Origin: Putridiphycobacter roseus
GTDB lineage: Bacteria; Bacteroidota; Bacteroidia; Flavobacteriales_D; Crocinitomicaceae
Direction of reading: 5' to 3'
Length of the DNA stretch: 64,000 nucleotides
NCBI RefSeq assembly: GCF_003234935.1
Contig: NZ_QKSB01000005.1
Location: 62,001 to 126,000 of the forward strand
The translations under genes and the position numbers were made by a program. The notes beneath the pieces are model-generated. The model was given only the letters and a program-made list of their open reading frames with translations, searched no databases and was not told where the DNA came from. Shown piece after piece: positions 36,003 to 45,265 of the stretch (its first letter is position 1; every line of letters starts with the position of its first letter).

Positions 36003-37485
36003 ATTACTTGTCTTCTTTTTTTTATTCCTTTCCATAACTGGATTCAATCAAAAAATTGGGGTTCAAGACTTAAATTATAGGAATTACTTTTCCACCAGTA
36101 CTTTTTACCAAGCCAATGTAAAACACACTAGCGTTAAACCATATTTAACCAGTAATAATACAGACACCAGTCTAACTGTTACCAAAATTCAATACAGAAA
36201 CAAATATTTTTCCATACAACCCATTGCCAACTTAAACATAGGCACCGAAAATTTCGACCATTTATACACCACCTTAGGCGCTGGCGTTAAACTAGAGTTA
36301 AAAGGACGTAAATGGTATTTACAGTCACACATTCTACCATATTTCCAACAAGGCTCTTATTTGAGCGACAGTCTACAAAAATATGCTGCGATAGACATTG
36401 GCACAGGAAGAAGCATTGGCAATTCTATTTTTTTAAACAGTAATATAATTGGTGTTTTCCAACCCAATTCCCATTTCACTTTTTTGGGCGGGTATGGTAA
36501 AAACTCATTTGGAGAAGGTTATCGCTCCCTTTTACTTTCAGACAATGCTGCTGCCAATCCATTTGTTAAAATGGAATTAGATTTTTGGACCATAAAATAC
36601 GTGAGTTTAATGCAGGTTTGGAAAGATTATTCCCAAACACCTTTTAAAAAAGAGAACGACATCATAAAGCTTTCTGCCATGCATTATTTAAGTTGGAATA
36701 TTTCAAAAGAATTCAACTTTAGTGTATTTGAAACAGTAGTTTGGCAAGGAAAAGATTCCTTAACTATTCGTTATTTAGAGCCAAATTATTTAAATCCATT
36801 TGTACTATACCGTCCAGTGGAATATGCACAAGGTTCGGCGGACAATGTTTTAATTGGTACAAATCTTTCTTTTAAGCCAAATACCTACACTACATGGTAT
36901 ACCCAATTGCTCCTTGATGAGTTTTACTTAAAAGAAATTCGTGCTGCGAATCAATGGTGGGCCAATAAATTTGCCGTACAAATAGGTGCAAAAACCTCCC
37001 GTTTTTTTATAGATAATCTTTATGCACAAGCAGAATTTAACCTTGCAAGACCCTTCACCTATTCTCATAAATCCAGTGCACAAAGTTATGGACATGCCAA
37101 TGCCAGTGTTACCCATCCTGTTGGCGCAAATTTCATGGAATTAGTTGCTATTTTATCTTATGCTAAAGCAGGCCAAAGATTAACGTTAAAAACTAATTAT
37201 ATAGCTTATGGAACCGACAGTTCATCCATAAGCTATGGTCAAAATATATTTAATTCCTACGCCAACCGAGATGGCAATTACGACCAAAAAATAATGCAAG
37301 GCGAAAAGTTTAACATACTTAATACAACACTACTGTATGAACTTCCTTTAAAATGGATACAAAACACTTATCTGACTTCTTCTATCAATTTAAGACTTGC
37401 CACTAACCGCAACAATTTACAAAGTCGTTCTTCATTTGAAATTGGTATTAAAACTCGGATTTGGAATAAATACCAAGATTATTAA
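35995..37485 (+). CDS. RemB/Wzi-like outer-membrane protein 2
   Basis: The protein has 496 residues with a short signal peptide (MPKLLVFFFLFLSITGFNQ) and a long barrel. GGYGKNSFGEGYRSLLLSDN is the family mark, and later FARPFTYSHKSSAQSYGHAN-type strands match the Wzi-like region. It is a diverged paralogue of the gene at 33327. The start overlaps the WecA-like gene by 8 bases. Confidence 0.72.
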   Translation: MPKLLVFFFLFLSITGFNQKIGVQDLNYRNYFSTSTFYQANVKHTSVKPYLTSNNTDTSLTVTKIQYRNKYFSIQPIANLNIGTENFDHLYTTLGAGVKLELKGRKWYLQSHILPYFQQGSYLSDSLQKYAAIDIGTGRSIGNSIFLNSNIIGVFQPNSHFTFLGGYGKNSFGEGYRSLLLSDNAAANPFVKMELDFWTIKYVSLMQVWKDYSQTPFKKENDIIKLSAMHYLSWNISKEFNFSVFETVVWQGKDSLTIRYLEPNYLNPFVLYRPVEYAQGSADNVLIGTNLSFKPNTYTTWYTQLLLDEFYLKEIRAANQWWANKFAVQIGAKTSRFFIDNLYAQAEFNLARPFTYSHKSSAQSYGHANASVTHPVGANFMELVAILSYAKAGQRLTLKTNYIAYGTDSSSISYGQNIFNSYANRDGNYDQKIMQGEKFNILNTTLLYELPLKWIQNTYLTSSINLRLATNRNNLQSRSSFEIGIKTRIWNKYQDY

Positions 37486-37516
37486 TTAAAGTACTTATAT
37501 TAATAACGGGAGTCAA

Positions 37517-37546
37517 TTTGTCAATAGGATATATTTTATATCTTTG
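37517..37546 (+). promoter_or_regulatory. Promoter of the cytochrome oxidase assembly operon
   Basis: TTTG (37517-37520), 18 bases, then TATCTTTG (37539-37546): an exact Bacteroidota -33/-7 match, 18 bases before the GTG start of cyoE. Confidence 0.8.
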
Positions 37547-37564
37547 TAGCTCTAAAATTATAGT

Positions 37565-38449
37565 GTGTCAACGGAACAAATAGCAATTAAAGAAATCAAA
37601 ACACAATCAAAATTTAAAGACTTTGCAGCTTTAGCTAAATTAAGGCTTTCTTTTTTAGTGGTTGTTTCTGCAGTTAGTGGTTTTTTATTCGCAGATGGTA
37701 AATTTGATATTGTATTGGTTTACCTTATTTTGGGTGGTTTTTTAATCACAGGCTCCTCCAATGCTTTCAATCAAATTATAGAGCGCGATATAGATAAAAA
37801 GATGCCAAGGACTGCCAATCGTCCTTTACCAACTAACAGAATGAGTGTCACTACCGCATTATTACTTGCGTTTGGCATGGGCATAGTAGGGGCAATATTA
37901 CTATTTCAAATCAATTTTTACAGTGGAATATTAGGCTTATTGTCCTTATTCATCTATGTATTTTTATACACCCCTTTAAAGCGAATTTCTCCTTGGGCGG
38001 TATTCGTTGGCGCTATACCGGGTGCAATACCTCCTATGTTAGGCGTTGTTGCAGTGGACAATAGCTTTAGTCAAATTGCTGGAATTATGTTTTTCTTTCA
38101 GTTTGTTTGGCAGTTTCCTCATTTCTGGGCAATAGCTTGGGTGGTAGATGAAGATTATAAAAAGGGCGGTTTTTCATTATTGCCTTCAAAAGGCAGAAAG
38201 AATCATACCTCTGCTTTAATTATTTTAATATCATCTATTTTACTTGTTCCAACAGGAGTACTGCCTTACATTTATAATTATACAGGTCTAGCCAGTTTAA
38301 TTATTGGCTTAATAGCCGGGGGATGGTTTTTATGGCTGACCATAAAATTATATATTCATCAAGACGATAAATCAGCAAAAAAATTAATGTTTGCTTCTTT
38401 TATTTATTTACCTATCATTCAGTTTTTATACGTTTTTAATCAAGTTTAA
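37565..38449 (+). CDS. cyoE: Protoheme IX farnesyltransferase (heme O synthase)
   Basis: The protein has 294 residues and begins at GTG (37565). The prenyltransferase motif NAFNQIIERDIDKKMPRTAN and the second DEDYKKGGFSLLP motif are present, along with about nine membrane helices. It attaches farnesyl to heme b to give heme O, a precursor of heme A for the aa3-type oxidase whose subunits follow. First gene of the operon; three bases separate it from the next. Confidence 0.95.
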   Translation: MSTEQIAIKEIKTQSKFKDFAALAKLRLSFLVVVSAVSGFLFADGKFDIVLVYLILGGFLITGSSNAFNQIIERDIDKKMPRTANRPLPTNRMSVTTALLLAFGMGIVGAILLFQINFYSGILGLLSLFIYVFLYTPLKRISPWAVFVGAIPGAIPPMLGVVAVDNSFSQIAGIMFFFQFVWQFPHFWAIAWVVDEDYKKGGFSLLPSKGRKNHTSALIILISSILLVPTGVLPYIYNYTGLASLIIGLIAGGWFLWLTIKLYIHQDDKSAKKLMFASFIYLPIIQFLYVFNQV

Positions 38450-38452
38450 ATA

Positions 38453-39508
38453 GTGGAACAAAATAATCAATTTCCCGAAGGGGAAAATTTACAAGCAGAA
38501 GAAAAAATTAAGAAAAATCTTTTATGGTTTGGCATTTTTTCCATCATAATGCTATTTGCTGGTATTACAAGTGGCTATATTGTAGCAAGAGACTCTAGCT
38601 TCTGGGTCAACCTAAAATTACCAAATTACTTTATGTGGAGTACTATATTAGTACTGACCAGTAGTGTCTTTTTAATTTTAGCTGGTAGAAATGTTAAAGC
38701 GAAAAAAAACAAATTAGCAGGTGTTTTCATTAGCATTTCCTTGTTATTGGGCTTGCTTTTTGGCTATACACAGACCAAAGGGTTTTATCAACTTTCCAAC
38801 CAAGGTAATGCATTGACCGCGAAAATAATCAATTTAGAAGGTCGTTACGGGGAGTATTTCACTTTATATAAAAATGATAAAGAAATAAGTTTTGACGGCA
38901 CTTACTTTTATTACGAAGGTGAAAAAGTATCCGAAGCATTCAAACAAGATATGCAAGCATTTTTAACCCCTATATTAAGTATTCGGGAAGTAAAAATGCA
39001 ACCTTTAAAAAAATATGGCGTGTATACCATTAAATATAAAGGGGAACAAATCGTTTATCAAAATGGAAGGTTTGAAATAGACCAATTAAGTCTATCTCCA
39101 ATTCAAAAAAGTAGAATATGGCATTTTGCAGAAGCGATTATCAAAAATCGTGGTGATTTTTATATGATTGGAGAGTACGGAAAAGACTTTAGTTTAAACT
39201 ATAAAGGACAACCTATTCAATATGAAAATAGAAAATTTTATAGAGATGGACAAGAAATTTCAGCTTACGCATTCAGTGAATTAAGTAACTCAAACAATAG
39301 AGCCAGCTCATTTATTTTAGCATTTATAGTAATTCATGGATTGCATTGGCTTGCTGGAATTATAGTGTTAATGGTTTTATTAATTAAAACCTTCAAACTA
39401 AAATATACAAGTAGTAATTATATAGGACTTAAGATAGGTACTATCTACTGGCATTTTTTGGGAATTTTATGGTTGTATTTATACCTATTTTTAAATTTTA
39501 TTCATTAA
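38453..39508 (+). CDS. Cytochrome c oxidase subunit III family protein with a large insertion
   Basis: It begins at GTG. Three membrane helices (about residues 22-108), then about 170 polar residues (109-283), then two helices (RASSFILAFIVIHGLHWLAG and the final IYWHFLGILWLYLYLFL). The helical part resembles heme-copper oxidase subunit III, including the conserved HxxH-like WHF...W end. The inserted part contains three similar beta-type repeats (LYKNDKEISFDGTYFYYEGE, KYKGEQIVYQNGRFEIDQ, NYKGQPIQYENRKFYRDGQE). Its role is unknown. A typical subunit III gene follows at 39532. Confidence 0.8.
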   Translation: MEQNNQFPEGENLQAEEKIKKNLLWFGIFSIIMLFAGITSGYIVARDSSFWVNLKLPNYFMWSTILVLTSSVFLILAGRNVKAKKNKLAGVFISISLLLGLLFGYTQTKGFYQLSNQGNALTAKIINLEGRYGEYFTLYKNDKEISFDGTYFYYEGEKVSEAFKQDMQAFLTPILSIREVKMQPLKKYGVYTIKYKGEQIVYQNGRFEIDQLSLSPIQKSRIWHFAEAIIKNRGDFYMIGEYGKDFSLNYKGQPIQYENRKFYRDGQEISAYAFSELSNSNNRASSFILAFIVIHGLHWLAGIIVLMVLLIKTFKLKYTSSNYIGLKIGTIYWHFLGILWLYLYLFLNFIH

Positions 39509-39531
39509 ACTTGCACAAATAAATTTTCTTT

Positions 39532-40308
39532 ATGAGTTCACCAGCTTCAAAACAAATTGATTCAGCAACACTTTGGGGAGGAAAAATTTCTCCACTTAGT
39601 ATAAGCTACGGTAAATTAATGATGTGGTTCTTTTTGGTTTCAGATGCATTGACATTTGGCGGATTGCTTGCTTCATTAGGATTTGCAAAATTTTCAAACC
39701 CAGAGAACATTGCAGCATGGCCTGCAGGAGAGCAAGTGTTTACTCACATGCCTTTTTTACATGGTCCCGACGACGTTTATCCACTATTGTATGTGGCTTT
39801 AATGACATTTATCTTAATTGTAAGTTCCGTAACCATGGTTTTGGCTGTTGAGGCGGGACATAGAATGGACAAAAGAGGGGTAATTAAATGGTTAACCTTA
39901 ACCGTAGTTGGTGGTTTAATCTTTTTAGGATCTCAAGTTTGGGAGTGGAGTACATTTATTGCAGGACCAGATGGTAACTTATCTACTTGGAATGATAATG
40001 CGACTTTGCAACACAATGTGTATGGTGGAGAATACGAGCCAATTGTTGATTCACATGGACATACAATTGGAACAGATGTAAAGTCTTACGGACCTACTTT
40101 ATATGCGGATTTCTTTTTCTTTATCACAGGATTTCACGGATTTCACGTATTCACTGGGGTATTATTTAACATCATTATTCTTTTGAATGTATTCAAAGGG
40201 ACTTATGAAAAGAGAGGCCATTATGAAATGGTAGAAAAGGTTGGATTGTATTGGCACTTTATTGATTTAGTCTGGGTGTTTGTATTTACATTCTTTTATT
40301 TGGTATAA
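39532..40308 (+). CDS. Cytochrome c oxidase subunit III
   Basis: The protein has 258 residues and seven membrane segments, with the family signatures WFFLVSDALTFGG, GSQVWEWSTFI, FFITGFHGFHVFTG and GLYWHFIDLVWVFVFTFFYL. It is part of the heme-copper terminal oxidase that reduces oxygen. About 50 residues between the third and fourth conserved helices (GPDGNLSTWNDN...GTDVKSYGP) form a loop typical of Bacteroidota members. Confidence 0.95.
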   Translation: MSSPASKQIDSATLWGGKISPLSISYGKLMMWFFLVSDALTFGGLLASLGFAKFSNPENIAAWPAGEQVFTHMPFLHGPDDVYPLLYVALMTFILIVSSVTMVLAVEAGHRMDKRGVIKWLTLTVVGGLIFLGSQVWEWSTFIAGPDGNLSTWNDNATLQHNVYGGEYEPIVDSHGHTIGTDVKSYGPTLYADFFFFITGFHGFHVFTGVLFNIIILLNVFKGTYEKRGHYEMVEKVGLYWHFIDLVWVFVFTFFYLV

Positions 40309-40324
40309 TTTTAATTGAAACAAA

Positions 40325-40699
40325 ATGGTTAGAGACGATATTATTGAATATTCATTGGATGCACACCACAGTGAAGAAGAAGGGGAAAAAATTAGAAAAA
40401 AGATTTGGAAAGTAACAGCTATTCTTTCAATAATTACCCTTGTTGAAGTTTTAGTTGGTGCGTTTTACCCTAAAGAAGTTGCAGGAAGTGCTTGGGAATT
40501 TATTAAATGGGGATACATTATCTTAACAGTAATAAAAGCAGGTTACATTGTAATGGTGTTTATGCACTTAGGAGAAGAAAGAAAAACCTTCAAAATGATG
40601 ATCATTATTCCTTATATAATTTTCATTCTATATTTAATATTCCACTTAAGTAATGAAGGTATATCTGTAGGAGATACTTGGAATACTTTTAGACATTAA
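40325..40699 (+). CDS. Cytochrome c oxidase subunit IV family protein
   Basis: The protein has 124 residues and three membrane helices (VTAILSIITLVEVLVGAFY, IKWGYIILTVIKAGYIVMVF, MMIIIPYIIFILYLIF) with the family's YIVMVFMHLG..E segment. It probably stabilises the oxidase complex. It lies 16 bases after subunit III. Confidence 0.9.
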   Translation: MVRDDIIEYSLDAHHSEEEGEKIRKKIWKVTAILSIITLVEVLVGAFYPKEVAGSAWEFIKWGYIILTVIKAGYIVMVFMHLGEERKTFKMMIIIPYIIFILYLIFHLSNEGISVGDTWNTFRH

Positions 40700-40719
40700 A
40701 TAGACAATTTTAAAATATT

Positions 40720-41433
40720 ATGCCCGGACTTAAGCGACTAGGATTACTTATTCTCGTACTATTTGGTCCGGGTTTATTGATTTATTTCTTTGCGAAAAAC
40801 TTGACCAATAAATTCATTAAACTACCTTATATTGGTGCGCCAACAATTACCGCCAATACAGATGGAACTTCAGATACTATTCCTTATCAAATTCCATTTT
40901 TTGAATTTAAGAATGAATTTGGACAAACCATAAATAGTAGAACTACTCAAAATCAATTTTTAGTATTCTCTACCATCCAAAACGCCTGTCCCGATACTTG
41001 TGGAATATACTTATTTCATTTCAACGAATTATTTTACGATAAAATCCAAAAGAACAAGGACAATTACAATAATGTAAAATTGTATTCCATTTTAACAGAC
41101 GTAAATGGAAATGCCATTGAACATCCTTCTAAAAGGTTATTAGAAACGTTAGCTAATTTAAATAGAGATACAAGCGTTTGGCAAATCTTAATAGGTGACC
41201 CAAAACAAATTTTCGACTTCAATTATAATGGCTCAAACTTTAGTGAATTACCTGCCACAGCATCCAATTTTGAAATCGGCGAAAAAGCATTTGTGAACGC
41301 TTTACTTTTGGTAGATAGAACAAAGCACATTCGAGGTTTTACCGGAGCAAAAAGAGATTCCGACATTAGAAATTTCTTTGACTTATTGAAAATTTTGAAA
41401 AAAGTTCAATTTGATGAAAACAACAAACACTAA
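40720..41433 (+). CDS. SCO1/SenC-like thioredoxin-fold protein, degenerate metal site
   Basis: The protein has 237 residues with one N-terminal helix (LGLLILVLFGPGLLIYFF) and a thioredoxin-like domain. CPDTC keeps the CxxxC copper site of SCO proteins, but the later conserved His (HSEHF in the neighbouring gene) is replaced: the matching strand reads FVNALLLVDRTKHIRGF. It may be a redox or scaffold partner in copper delivery rather than a copper chaperone itself. The end overlaps the real SCO gene by about 20 bases. Confidence 0.75.
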   Translation: MPGLKRLGLLILVLFGPGLLIYFFAKNLTNKFIKLPYIGAPTITANTDGTSDTIPYQIPFFEFKNEFGQTINSRTTQNQFLVFSTIQNACPDTCGIYLFHFNELFYDKIQKNKDNYNNVKLYSILTDVNGNAIEHPSKRLLETLANLNRDTSVWQILIGDPKQIFDFNYNGSNFSELPATASNFEIGEKAFVNALLLVDRTKHIRGFTGAKRDSDIRNFFDLLKILKKVQFDENNKH

Positions 41434-42091
41434 CTTATTCCCTTTCACTGCCTTTCTTTTTTTTATTTTACTCATTGGTTGTACATCCAAAGTAGTGGAA
41501 GAAAAACAAAAAACTTTACCCATTCTAGGTTTTTACGATACAGAAATGATCACCGTGGACGGAAAAACCATTATAGATACTTTATACCATGTGATTCCAT
41601 CCTTTTATTTTACAGATCACCATGGTAATGCCATCACGAACGAAACGGTAAAAGGTAAGATTTATGTGGCGGACTTTTTTTTCACACATTGCCCATCCAT
41701 TTGCCCGGTGATGATGAGAAACATGAAAAAATTTCATGAAAACACAAAAGACATCTCAGAATTAATTATTCTTTCCCATACAATTGACCCCGATAGAGAT
41801 AGTATTCCACGTTTAAATGAATTCATTAAATTGATGGACATAGACACAAGAGATGACTGGTTCTTTGTTAGAGGTTCCCAAGCATACACCTATGAGATAG
41901 GTAAAGAAGGATACTTGGTAAATGCGGATGTAGATAGAGAAGCCGAAGGAGGCTTTTTGCACTCTGAACACTTTGTTTTAATTGATAGAGAAGGTAGAAT
42001 TAGAGGAATGTATGTTGGAACAGATGAGCAGGAAGTAAAAAAATTAGAAGCAGACATAAGAAAATTAATTGCAACAGAATACACAAAATGA
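41414..42091 (+). CDS. SCO1/SenC family copper chaperone lipoprotein
   Basis: The ATG at 41414 (MKTTNTNLFPFTAFLF) is preferred to the TTG at 41411. The lipobox is IGCTS, so it is a membrane-anchored lipoprotein of 225 residues. The copper site is complete: CPSIC in FTHCPSICPVMMRNM plus His in FLHSEHFVLIDREGRIRG. It should deliver copper to the CuA site of the oxidase. The gene overlaps its neighbours by about 20 and 4 bases. Confidence 0.95.
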   Translation: MKTTNTNLFPFTAFLFFILLIGCTSKVVEEKQKTLPILGFYDTEMITVDGKTIIDTLYHVIPSFYFTDHHGNAITNETVKGKIYVADFFFTHCPSICPVMMRNMKKFHENTKDISELIILSHTIDPDRDSIPRLNEFIKLMDIDTRDDWFFVRGSQAYTYEIGKEGYLVNADVDREAEGGFLHSEHFVLIDREGRIRGMYVGTDEQEVKKLEADIRKLIATEYTK

Positions 42092-42669
42092 TCCAGAAAA
42101 AACCATATAGACCTGAAATAGAAAAAAAATTTAAGCCTATTGCAATAATTGTATCTATTATAGTTCCGATTGTTGTCGCTTTATTATTTACAGTAAAAAT
42201 TGACGGTGTAGATTTAAGCTTTTTACCAAGTGTATATGCAGCAATTAATGCAGGAGTTGCTCTGTTCCTCATACTTGCCGTACGTGCCATCAAAAAAGGG
42301 GATAGTGTAAACCATGAACGCTTTATTAAAACAGCAGTAATTGGTTCCTTATTGTTTTTGGTTGGTTACATTGCCTACCATATTACTTCTAGCACTACGT
42401 ATTATGGTGATATCAATAAAGATGGCATATTAAACGATTTAGAAAGAAACAATTTAGGCGCAAGTGCCAGCATCTATTACTTTATTTTATTTACACACAT
42501 TATTCTCAGTATTGTGGTAATTCCATTTGTATGCTTTACTTATTTAAGAGGGTGGGCTGGCAACTATGCTAAGCACAAAAAGATTGCTAGATATACATTT
42601 CCACTATGGTTATATGTTGCCGTTAGCGGCGTAGTGGTATACCTGATGATATCTCCTTTTTATAGTTAA
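42088..42669 (+). CDS. DUF420 family membrane protein
   Basis: The protein has 193 residues and five membrane segments; AINAGVALFLILAVRAIKKGD, HERFIKTA, GYIAYHITSS and AKHKKIARYTFPLWLYVAVSG match the DUF420 family (CtaM-like), which is linked to aa3-type oxidase assembly. It is the last gene of the oxidase operon, overlaps the SCO gene by four bases, and is convergent with and overlaps the next gene by four bases. Confidence 0.88.
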   Translation: MIQKKPYRPEIEKKFKPIAIIVSIIVPIVVALLFTVKIDGVDLSFLPSVYAAINAGVALFLILAVRAIKKGDSVNHERFIKTAVIGSLLFLVGYIAYHITSSTTYYGDINKDGILNDLERNNLGASASIYYFILFTHIILSIVVIPFVCFTYLRGWAGNYAKHKKIARYTFPLWLYVAVSGVVVYLMISPFYS

Positions 42670-43505
42670 TAGTGTGAAAATGCGCAAACGTTATACTTCC
42701 ATGGTTTAAACGTAATCATTGCACCATAAAAAGCATACCAATCTTTTGTATTCGAGTTTCCTCTAGCTGTACCTGGTATACTTGACATACCATTTAAGGA
42801 AGGGTCTGCTAGCTGAGCCGCTATAGGGCCACGCAAATTGGCAAAAGTGGCATTATCTACATAATTACCTGAAACATCATCCAAATAATCCGTAAAGGTC
42901 ACTCTGATGCCATATTCGAAAGAAACAGCTACTCTTTTCATTAAATTAAATTTAAAACCGACCCCCAAAGGTACAGATAGTTGATTTAGACTATAGCTTC
43001 TTTTATCCGATAAATCACTGCCTTGTCCTTCAGTACCAATCTCGTGTAAAAATACGTCATTACCCTCATACTGCGTCTTAGGATTCATTCTAAAATAAGC
43101 CAATTCATAAAAAAGGTATGGCGTAAAAGTATACTTCATGTTGTTGATGGCGTACTTTTTTAAGCATATTTCGAATCCAGCGGCAACTTCATAAATATCC
43201 GAGCTAAAATTCAAGTTTCTATTCACCTGCCAATCATCTGCTGAAAGCGCATCATCTCCGTAAACATTCCCATAAGTAGCAGTAAAACGCATGGAGTGAC
43301 GGGTAGATAAATTATACCGCATGATAATTCCACCTGCAGGTTTACTATACACAAAGTGTTCCGTAGGATTAAGGTCGCCAATGTAATATGCTCCTCCACC
43401 AAAAAAGCCAAACTCGAAAGCTTTTTTAAACTTGTCTGTTTGTGCATTTAGCAGTGTTACAGACATTATAAAAAGGATGGTAATTTGCAATTTAAATTGC
43501 TTCAT
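42666..43505 (-). CDS. DUF6089-like outer-membrane beta-barrel protein 1
   Basis: The protein has 279 residues and a signal peptide (LQITILFIMSVTLLNAQ). FEFGFFGGGAYYIGDLNP and GFKFNLMKRVAVSFEYGIRVTFTDYLDDVSGNY are typical for DUF6089, a Bacteroidota barrel family often near type IX secretion or envelope genes. It is a paralogue of the gene at 43510, five bases away. Function unknown. Confidence 0.8.
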   Translation of the reverse strand: MKQFKLQITILFIMSVTLLNAQTDKFKKAFEFGFFGGGAYYIGDLNPTEHFVYSKPAGGIIMRYNLSTRHSMRFTATYGNVYGDDALSADDWQVNRNLNFSSDIYEVAAGFEICLKKYAINNMKYTFTPYLFYELAYFRMNPKTQYEGNDVFLHEIGTEGQGSDLSDKRSYSLNQLSVPLGVGFKFNLMKRVAVSFEYGIRVTFTDYLDDVSGNYVDNATFANLRGPIAAQLADPSLNGMSSIPGTARGNSNTKDWYAFYGAMITFKPWKYNVCAFSHY

Positions 43506-43509
43506 TCAT

Positions 43510-44430
43510 TTAAAATTTAGGAATAAATCTAGTTCCTTTTCTTAAACGGTAATGTATAGAAATTATTGCCAAAGAATATGCATCATTCCATTTTGGATCT
43601 CCACGTTGTAGATAATTATTTCCCCCATTTGAATATTGTATAACACCAGTTTCTCCTAAGGTCTTGTCTATCCCTCTATCTGATAGTGCTGCCGCAACAG
43701 GACCGTAAGCCGCTTCTATTTCATCCGCCAAGTAATAAGAGGTACTCACATCATCTATATAATCAGATCCTGTATAACGTACAGAAAGTTCAAAACCTAC
43801 ACTCCAATTTCTATCTATAAAATATTTAGCACCTACCGCAAGTGGTAATGCATATGTATAGCGCTTATATTTATCTGGTCTACCTGCTAAACCTTGCCCT
43901 TCTGTACCGAGAGGTTGCAGTTTATACCAAACACCGTCTAATTCTGCTTTTGGTTGAAAAGCCGCAATCCCAACACCAAAACTGAAATATGGAGAAATTG
44001 AAAAAGCAGATCTTCCACCTACCCCTTTAATTCTGTATCTTCGGGAAATGCGTTCTCCAAAAGGATATATTTCTACAATACCATCCATTTCAAACAACCC
44101 AGACTTAAAACTTAAATTTCTATTACTTCTTATTAAATTATCGGTTGAAGCATCATCTCCCGAGAGAATAGCCATTGTAAACAAACCTTTCACAGAAACA
44201 ATAGGATGTAACATGTATTTATATCCTAAATTCAATACTGGACGAGTTGCAGAAAATCTAATATCACGAATATCGTGTTTAGCATCACCTTTTGCACCGC
44301 CTAATTCCCCGAAAAAACTAGAAGCACCAATACCGACTTGAAATTCTTGTCTCATGTACTTCCATGTTTGTGCAGAACTCGAGAGAGTCACTAGTAAGCA
44401 AAAAACGGTAAGCAATAAAGCTTTGTACAT
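43510..44430 (-). CDS. DUF6089-like outer-membrane beta-barrel protein 2
   Basis: The protein has 306 residues, with signal peptide MYKALLLTVFCLLVTLSSSAQ. FQVGIGASSFFGELGGAKGD and FFIDRNWSVGFELSVRYTGSDYIDDVS-type segments match its neighbour at 42666; the two are a tandem pair. Transcribed first of the two from the promoter at 44465. Confidence 0.8.
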   Translation of the reverse strand: MYKALLLTVFCLLVTLSSSAQTWKYMRQEFQVGIGASSFFGELGGAKGDAKHDIRDIRFSATRPVLNLGYKYMLHPIVSVKGLFTMAILSGDDASTDNLIRSNRNLSFKSGLFEMDGIVEIYPFGERISRRYRIKGVGGRSAFSISPYFSFGVGIAAFQPKAELDGVWYKLQPLGTEGQGLAGRPDKYKRYTYALPLAVGAKYFIDRNWSVGFELSVRYTGSDYIDDVSTSYYLADEIEAAYGPVAAALSDRGIDKTLGETGVIQYSNGGNNYLQRGDPKWNDAYSLAIISIHYRLRKGTRFIPKF

Positions 44431-44464
44431 AATTAATTTAAATTATCAATAGTCGTGTAAACAC

Positions 44465-44472
44465 CAAATGTA
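44465..44472 (-). promoter_or_regulatory. -7 promoter element of the DUF6089 pair
   Basis: TACATTTG on the minus strand, about 34 bases before the ATG at 44430; no clear -33. Confidence 0.5.
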
Positions 44473-44483
44473 TTAAAAAAAAA

Positions 44484-45263
44484 TCAATTTGATACATCCA
44501 ACAAATTAGTTAATTGAATAAATTCTTCAACAGACAATTGTTCAGGGCGTTCTGAAAATATTTCCGCAGAAGTATCCACAGCGTCGTGTAGCATTGATTT
44601 TACAGAATTTCTAATGGTTTTTCTACGTTGATTAAAAGATGTTTTTACTACCTGTTTAAATAACTTTTCGTTACAATCGAGTTTCAAGACCTTATTTCTA
44701 GTCAATTGTATTACTCCCGACTTAACTTTTGGTGGTGGATCAAAGACATCCTCATTTACGGTAAATAAATAATCAATATCGTAATAAGCTTGAATAAGCA
44801 CACTGATAATGCCATACTGTTTTGTTCCTGGCTTTTCTGCAATTCTTTGCGCTACCTCTCTTTGAAACATACCAACTACAAAAGGAATCTGATCTTTATA
44901 ATCCAAAACTTTAAACAAAATTTGGGAAGATATATTATAAGGAAAATTACCTGCTACAATAAAGGAACCTTTTCCCATCAATTTTTCCAAATCAATTTTA
45001 AGAAAATCCATGGCATATATTCTATCTCCTAGGGCCTCGTAATACTTTTTTAAATAAACTACAGATTCTTCATCCAATTCAATAACATGGGTTTCTAAAT
45101 CTTTTCTTTTAAGCAAATATTTGGTGAGTGCACCAGTACCTGGTCCAACTTCTAAAACTGGAAGCATGTCCTTTTGTTCCGGTATGGCTTCTACCATTCT
45201 GACACAAACACTTTCATCTTTTAGAAAATGTTGACCGAGATGTTTTTTTGGTTTTACGTACAT
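44484..45263 (-). CDS. rsmA: 16S rRNA dimethyladenosine transferase RsmA/KsgA
   Basis: The protein has 259 residues: KKHLGQHFLKDE, the SAM loop LEVGPGTGALTKYL, and the adenine pocket motif AGNFPYNISSQILFK are present. It dimethylates two adjacent adenines in helix 45 of 16S rRNA late in 30S assembly. It starts two bases before the end of the DUF4286 gene upstream. Confidence 0.97.
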   Translation of the reverse strand: MYVKPKKHLGQHFLKDESVCVRMVEAIPEQKDMLPVLEVGPGTGALTKYLLKRKDLETHVIELDEESVVYLKKYYEALGDRIYAMDFLKIDLEKLMGKGSFIVAGNFPYNISSQILFKVLDYKDQIPFVVGMFQREVAQRIAEKPGTKQYGIISVLIQAYYDIDYLFTVNEDVFDPPPKVKSGVIQLTRNKVLKLDCNEKLFKQVVKTSFNQRRKTIRNSVKSMLHDAVDTSAEIFSERPEQLSVEEFIQLTNLLDVSN

Positions 45264-45265
45264 TA

